A program made the position numbers and the translations under genes. Positions 61,176 to 64,000 of a DNA stretch of 64,000 bases are shown in pieces. The DNA comes from Siphonodentalium dalli (lineage: Eukaryota > Mollusca > Scaphopoda > Gadilida > Siphonodentaliidae), in contig CP136068.1 of NCBI GenBank assembly GCA_032622095.1, forward strand, positions 163,699,465-163,763,464. Direction: 5' to 3'. Within the stretch, counting starts at the first letter, position 1. Every line of letters begins with the position of its first letter. The notes under the pieces were generated by a model that saw only the letters and a list, made by a program, of their open reading frames with translations, did not search any database and was not told the origin of the DNA.

Positions 61176-61635
61176 TGTGACCCGCCATATCAAATCCAGT
61201 CGTAAGTCGGGATTTTTTTACCCTGTGCCAATGCATTCTCTAATATATGCGAGTCGACCATTGGTCGCCTCGCATATATAAGAGAATGCATTGGCCTAAC
61301 AATTTTTTATATTTTAAAAAAAATATTTGTTTCTTAAAATTTTTAGGACATAAAATAAAAAACAGCCATTACCCTGCAGGGAGCCCCACACATATATAGA
61401 AGCATATAGAAGAGTGCCCTCTGCTCATGTTTGTCTGGGGCGCTGTATGGGTGAAATTATAAAATTGTTAAAGAATACAAGAAAAAATTATTAAAATTGT
61501 AAAAAATTGTTAATCCAATGCATTCTCTTATATATGCGAGGCGACCTATGGTCGACTCGCATATATAAGAGAATGCATTGGCACAGGGTAAAAAACAATC
61601 CCGACTTACGACTGGATTTGATATGGCGGGTCACA
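61176..61635. mobile_element. Type A element with double palindromic core
   Basis: 460 bp, ends TGTGACCCGCC/GGCGGGTCACA. The flanks read ...tata | tatta..., consistent with a TA target duplication. Middle in the same orientation as in 7059-7519. Confidence 0.92.
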
Positions 61636-62242
61636 TATTATATGGCAATAAAATATGTTTAAACTAAAACCTACTTTAAAGTAGATTATTGAGGAACACA
61701 TTTTGACAAAAAGATATTTTCTCTGCCATGTTTGTTCAATGTTATAAAGTTCCCTTTCAGAAGGGGTCGGAACATACAAAAAAGTGTTACTTACATATAC
61801 TGGATATAACTATTCATCAAGAGATTCGTGGCATGATATATAGTGTGGTAGACGTTCGTTTACCCCAGAACTTGTGTTACCTGTTCGCACACCCACTTAT
61901 ACATACACTGGATATAACTATTAATCTAGAACTTCGAAAAAGTCGTCAGTATAGTTCTGTAACCGTGCGTGTTCGAAATATTGCCCCCGGCTTGTTGTAT
62001 TACGGTGCTGGCTTACGGTCCAATTTCGTATATCATCATGTTAAATTACCAGATTACTATATACCCGATAATCCCTGTGTCAGCTTCAATTATCAATCGG
62101 CTATTGTCTGCTTTAAATATGTATGCTATTTCCGTTCAACTTAAGTCAGTGGGTTGTGAAAATGGTTCTTCAGTTATGCAACAATCTCTCAAAGCGATTT
62201 GAACTCAGCAACCCAACAAGTGTAAGGGGCGTACACGAACGT

Positions 62243-62359
62243 TATATAAAGACGAAGTTAGCAGACCGGCCCGTATAGAGTCCTGGTTTTAACGTGACGA
62301 TATATAACACATACAGTCGATTTCTCAGATTTTATTTGGTAATATTCGCTGAGGTGAGT
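62243..62359 (+). promoter_or_regulatory. Conserved TATA box and candidate first exon (copy 3)
   Basis: TATATAAA at 62243-62250 and the donor GCTGAG|GTGAGT at 62354, in the same spacing as 28168-28283. Supports a shared promoter/first-exon module; expression unproven. Confidence 0.45.
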
Positions 62360-63059
62360 TTATTCTTGATATACTTTTAAGACATGTTTTTTATTTGATT
62401 AATACTTTATCGACACTATATACATGGTCGCATTAAACAAACATACACAGCATAACGACAATAGCAACAATAATGTCCTGTTCTGGGCGGCGAGGGGGAC
62501 TTTCGCACGCAACTCGCACACGTCTTACACACATTCAAAAACCGAATACGACACATCACTATTTTGTTTATTGTACAGTGTCATAGGAAAATATTTCACC
62601 CATCGTTGTAAAAAAGAATTACAAAGTTATATTTATAATTCGTTGAAAGAATTCGACGTGTTTTGTGTCACAAAGTTACAAATGCTTACCGGGGAATAAC
62701 TCCAACTAGAAAAATGAAATTAGCGACTTCCAAATGTAACTTTGTGACCAAAAAAAAAAGAAAAAAAAAGGATTTTTTCATATCACTTTAAACGACGTCC
62801 AAATGTACCTGTGTAAACCCTTTTTCACAAGCATAGCGGAAATATTTGCATTTTTCTAACGGTAAACAAACGTTGTGACAAAAAAAATATGTCTGACTTG
62901 TAACCCCTGTAACCCGATTACAAACGTGTAATGTATATTTCTTGCACCAAATCTGGACATACATGTATCTTATTTAGAGCGGAAGTTCTTGTCGGCCCGG
63001 TGTGTCATTGTCCCTCCCCGGTGGCCAATAAAAAACTGCTAATTTGTGTAAGAAAACAA

Positions 63060-63540
63060 TATTTTACTACATTTGGTCAAACTTGTGGACTGAAATGCTC
63101 ATCAGTTGGAGAATTTGCCAACCAGAGGAGAAGTATGAGGTTTGAAATTTCCAACACTAGGAAAGCTTCAGTTGAGGCCAGTCTAGATGCTAGGATTTGT
63201 TTAGTTTTCAAAATTTTCTCACACCGGGCCGAACAACCATGTGTGTCCTGGTATCTTGTCCGTAGCCGTGTGCATCTGTCTGGAGTTAGAGCACTAGATG
63301 TTATGATTTATGCAATTTTCAGGTTAAAATATCTGAATGTTCTCATACCGGGTATATAAAACAATGGTGCAAGGGGCGTGCAAATGGAATTATGCAAAAC
63401 TTGTGTTTGGTCTGATTCTGATTCAATGGGGGGGGGGGTGTATTGCAGTTGGAATTTATCAAGGTGGACACCCCAACGGAGACCCTCTAGCCACGTCCCT
63501 GCCTCTAAAACATGTACATGTAGTACTAAGAGTGTTAAGT
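63060..63540. repeat. Diverged dispersed repeat related to 2490-2965
   Basis: Same motif order as the 2.5-kb copy, ending 'acggagaccctctagccacg' + 'tccctgcct'. Contains a 10-G run at about 63427. The 142-codon frame at 62931-63359 spans repeat sequence and is not called a gene. Confidence 0.45.
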
Positions 63541-64000
63541 TGAGTATAAGCAACCCCAAATTGACGAATACATCATCAATCATGGTTGTTTACTCAATAT
63601 GACTAGAAGGGGTAAAGTGTCCTGCGATCAGTGTGATAATAATGCAAAATGGAGGCGCGTTTTTTTTTATGTGAAAGTCATTCAAGAATGTTAATAATAC
63701 ATTATTATGCAGGGCAGGTGAACTGAATAAAGAAATGGTGAGGAGTTATTTAGGTACATGATATGCATATGCCGGTGCTTAAATTGTTTAAGTTTAATGT
63801 TTAATTATACTGTTCAGTAAGTACAGCGATCGAAGCTAACAGGCAATGAAAAATTATATACATGTGTATATAATGCATGTTCATGTATTTATATTTCCTC
63901 AAGCATTCTTAGTCTTGAAGTGTGTAAATTATAAATTAATTATTTTAGTGTCAGTAATATATTTTCATTATCCACTGCCATCAGCCATGCAAGTTTAGCA
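63541..64000. other. Unannotated AT-rich end of window
   Basis: Nothing supported. Confidence 0.5.

Larger units (their letters stand above)
59710..63000 (+). repeat. Large segmental duplicate, copy 2, part P (block P copy 3)
   Basis: Follows the megasatellite directly. It parallels 40660-40800 then 44955-46465, and beyond 62700 parallels 32890-33600. Two elements absent from copy 1 interrupt it: 59938-60557 and 61176-61635. Confidence 0.85.

Noticed and set aside
62931-63359. 142-codon frame as a gene
   Set aside because: Overlaps the end of duplicated block P and a dispersed repeat also present at 2.5 kb; no domain recognised.

Overview
This is a gene-poor, AT-rich, repeat-dominated piece of a eukaryotic nuclear genome. 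I see no bacterial, phage or organellar gene organisation. The dispersed repeats (one ending in a run of cagacagacggacgg, a degraded APE-type LINE, many short inverted-repeat elements) look like those of marine lophotrochozoans, most likely a mollusc. That is recognition from memory, not a database result.

Only one stretch looks like a functional host coding exon: 37,018-37,434 (+), a 138-residue predicted secreted helical protein with a splice acceptor just upstream. The other long open frames, including frames of about 1,000 codons between 51.4 and 59.8 kb, are artefacts of tandem repeats whose unit is a multiple of three.

Layout. 0-15 kb: short inverted-repeat elements, a 12-copy 55-bp array (5.9-6.6 kb), degenerate dispersed tandem repeats, and a field of palindromic TTGCGCTTAAGCGCAA-like motifs (12.9-13.4 kb). 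16-21 kb: a 5.1-kb foldback element with 1.35-kb terminal arms and an internal minisatellite. 23-27 kb: a dead LINE split by a short TTAA-flanked element, then a near-perfect 326-bp palindrome. 27.8-33.6 kb: a promoter-like block (copy 1 of 3) split by a second foldback element of 4.0 kb. 33.8-35.2 kb: a diverged direct duplicate of 14.1-15.0 kb. 37.0-37.4 kb: the coding exon, with a minisatellite starting at its stop codon. 39-46.5 kb and 50.6-63 kb: two diverged copies of one large segment. In the second copy a 45-bp unit has grown from about 1.5 to about 183 copies (51.46-59.71 kb). Between them lies a dense cluster of unrelated minisatellites (18, 52, 29 and about 20 bp).

The main theme is modular inverted-repeat elements. 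Four kinds of non-autonomous element with different ends (TTAACCCTTTACCCAACA, TTAACCCTTTCAGTGCCAGG, a TTAA/GCGCTGGTGCAGC type, and TGTGACCCGCC) carry the same palindromic core built on CATTCTCTTATATATGCGAG. Paralogous segments in this window preserve related sites without several of the insertions, so target-site duplications can be read directly. No transposase for any of these elements lies in the window.
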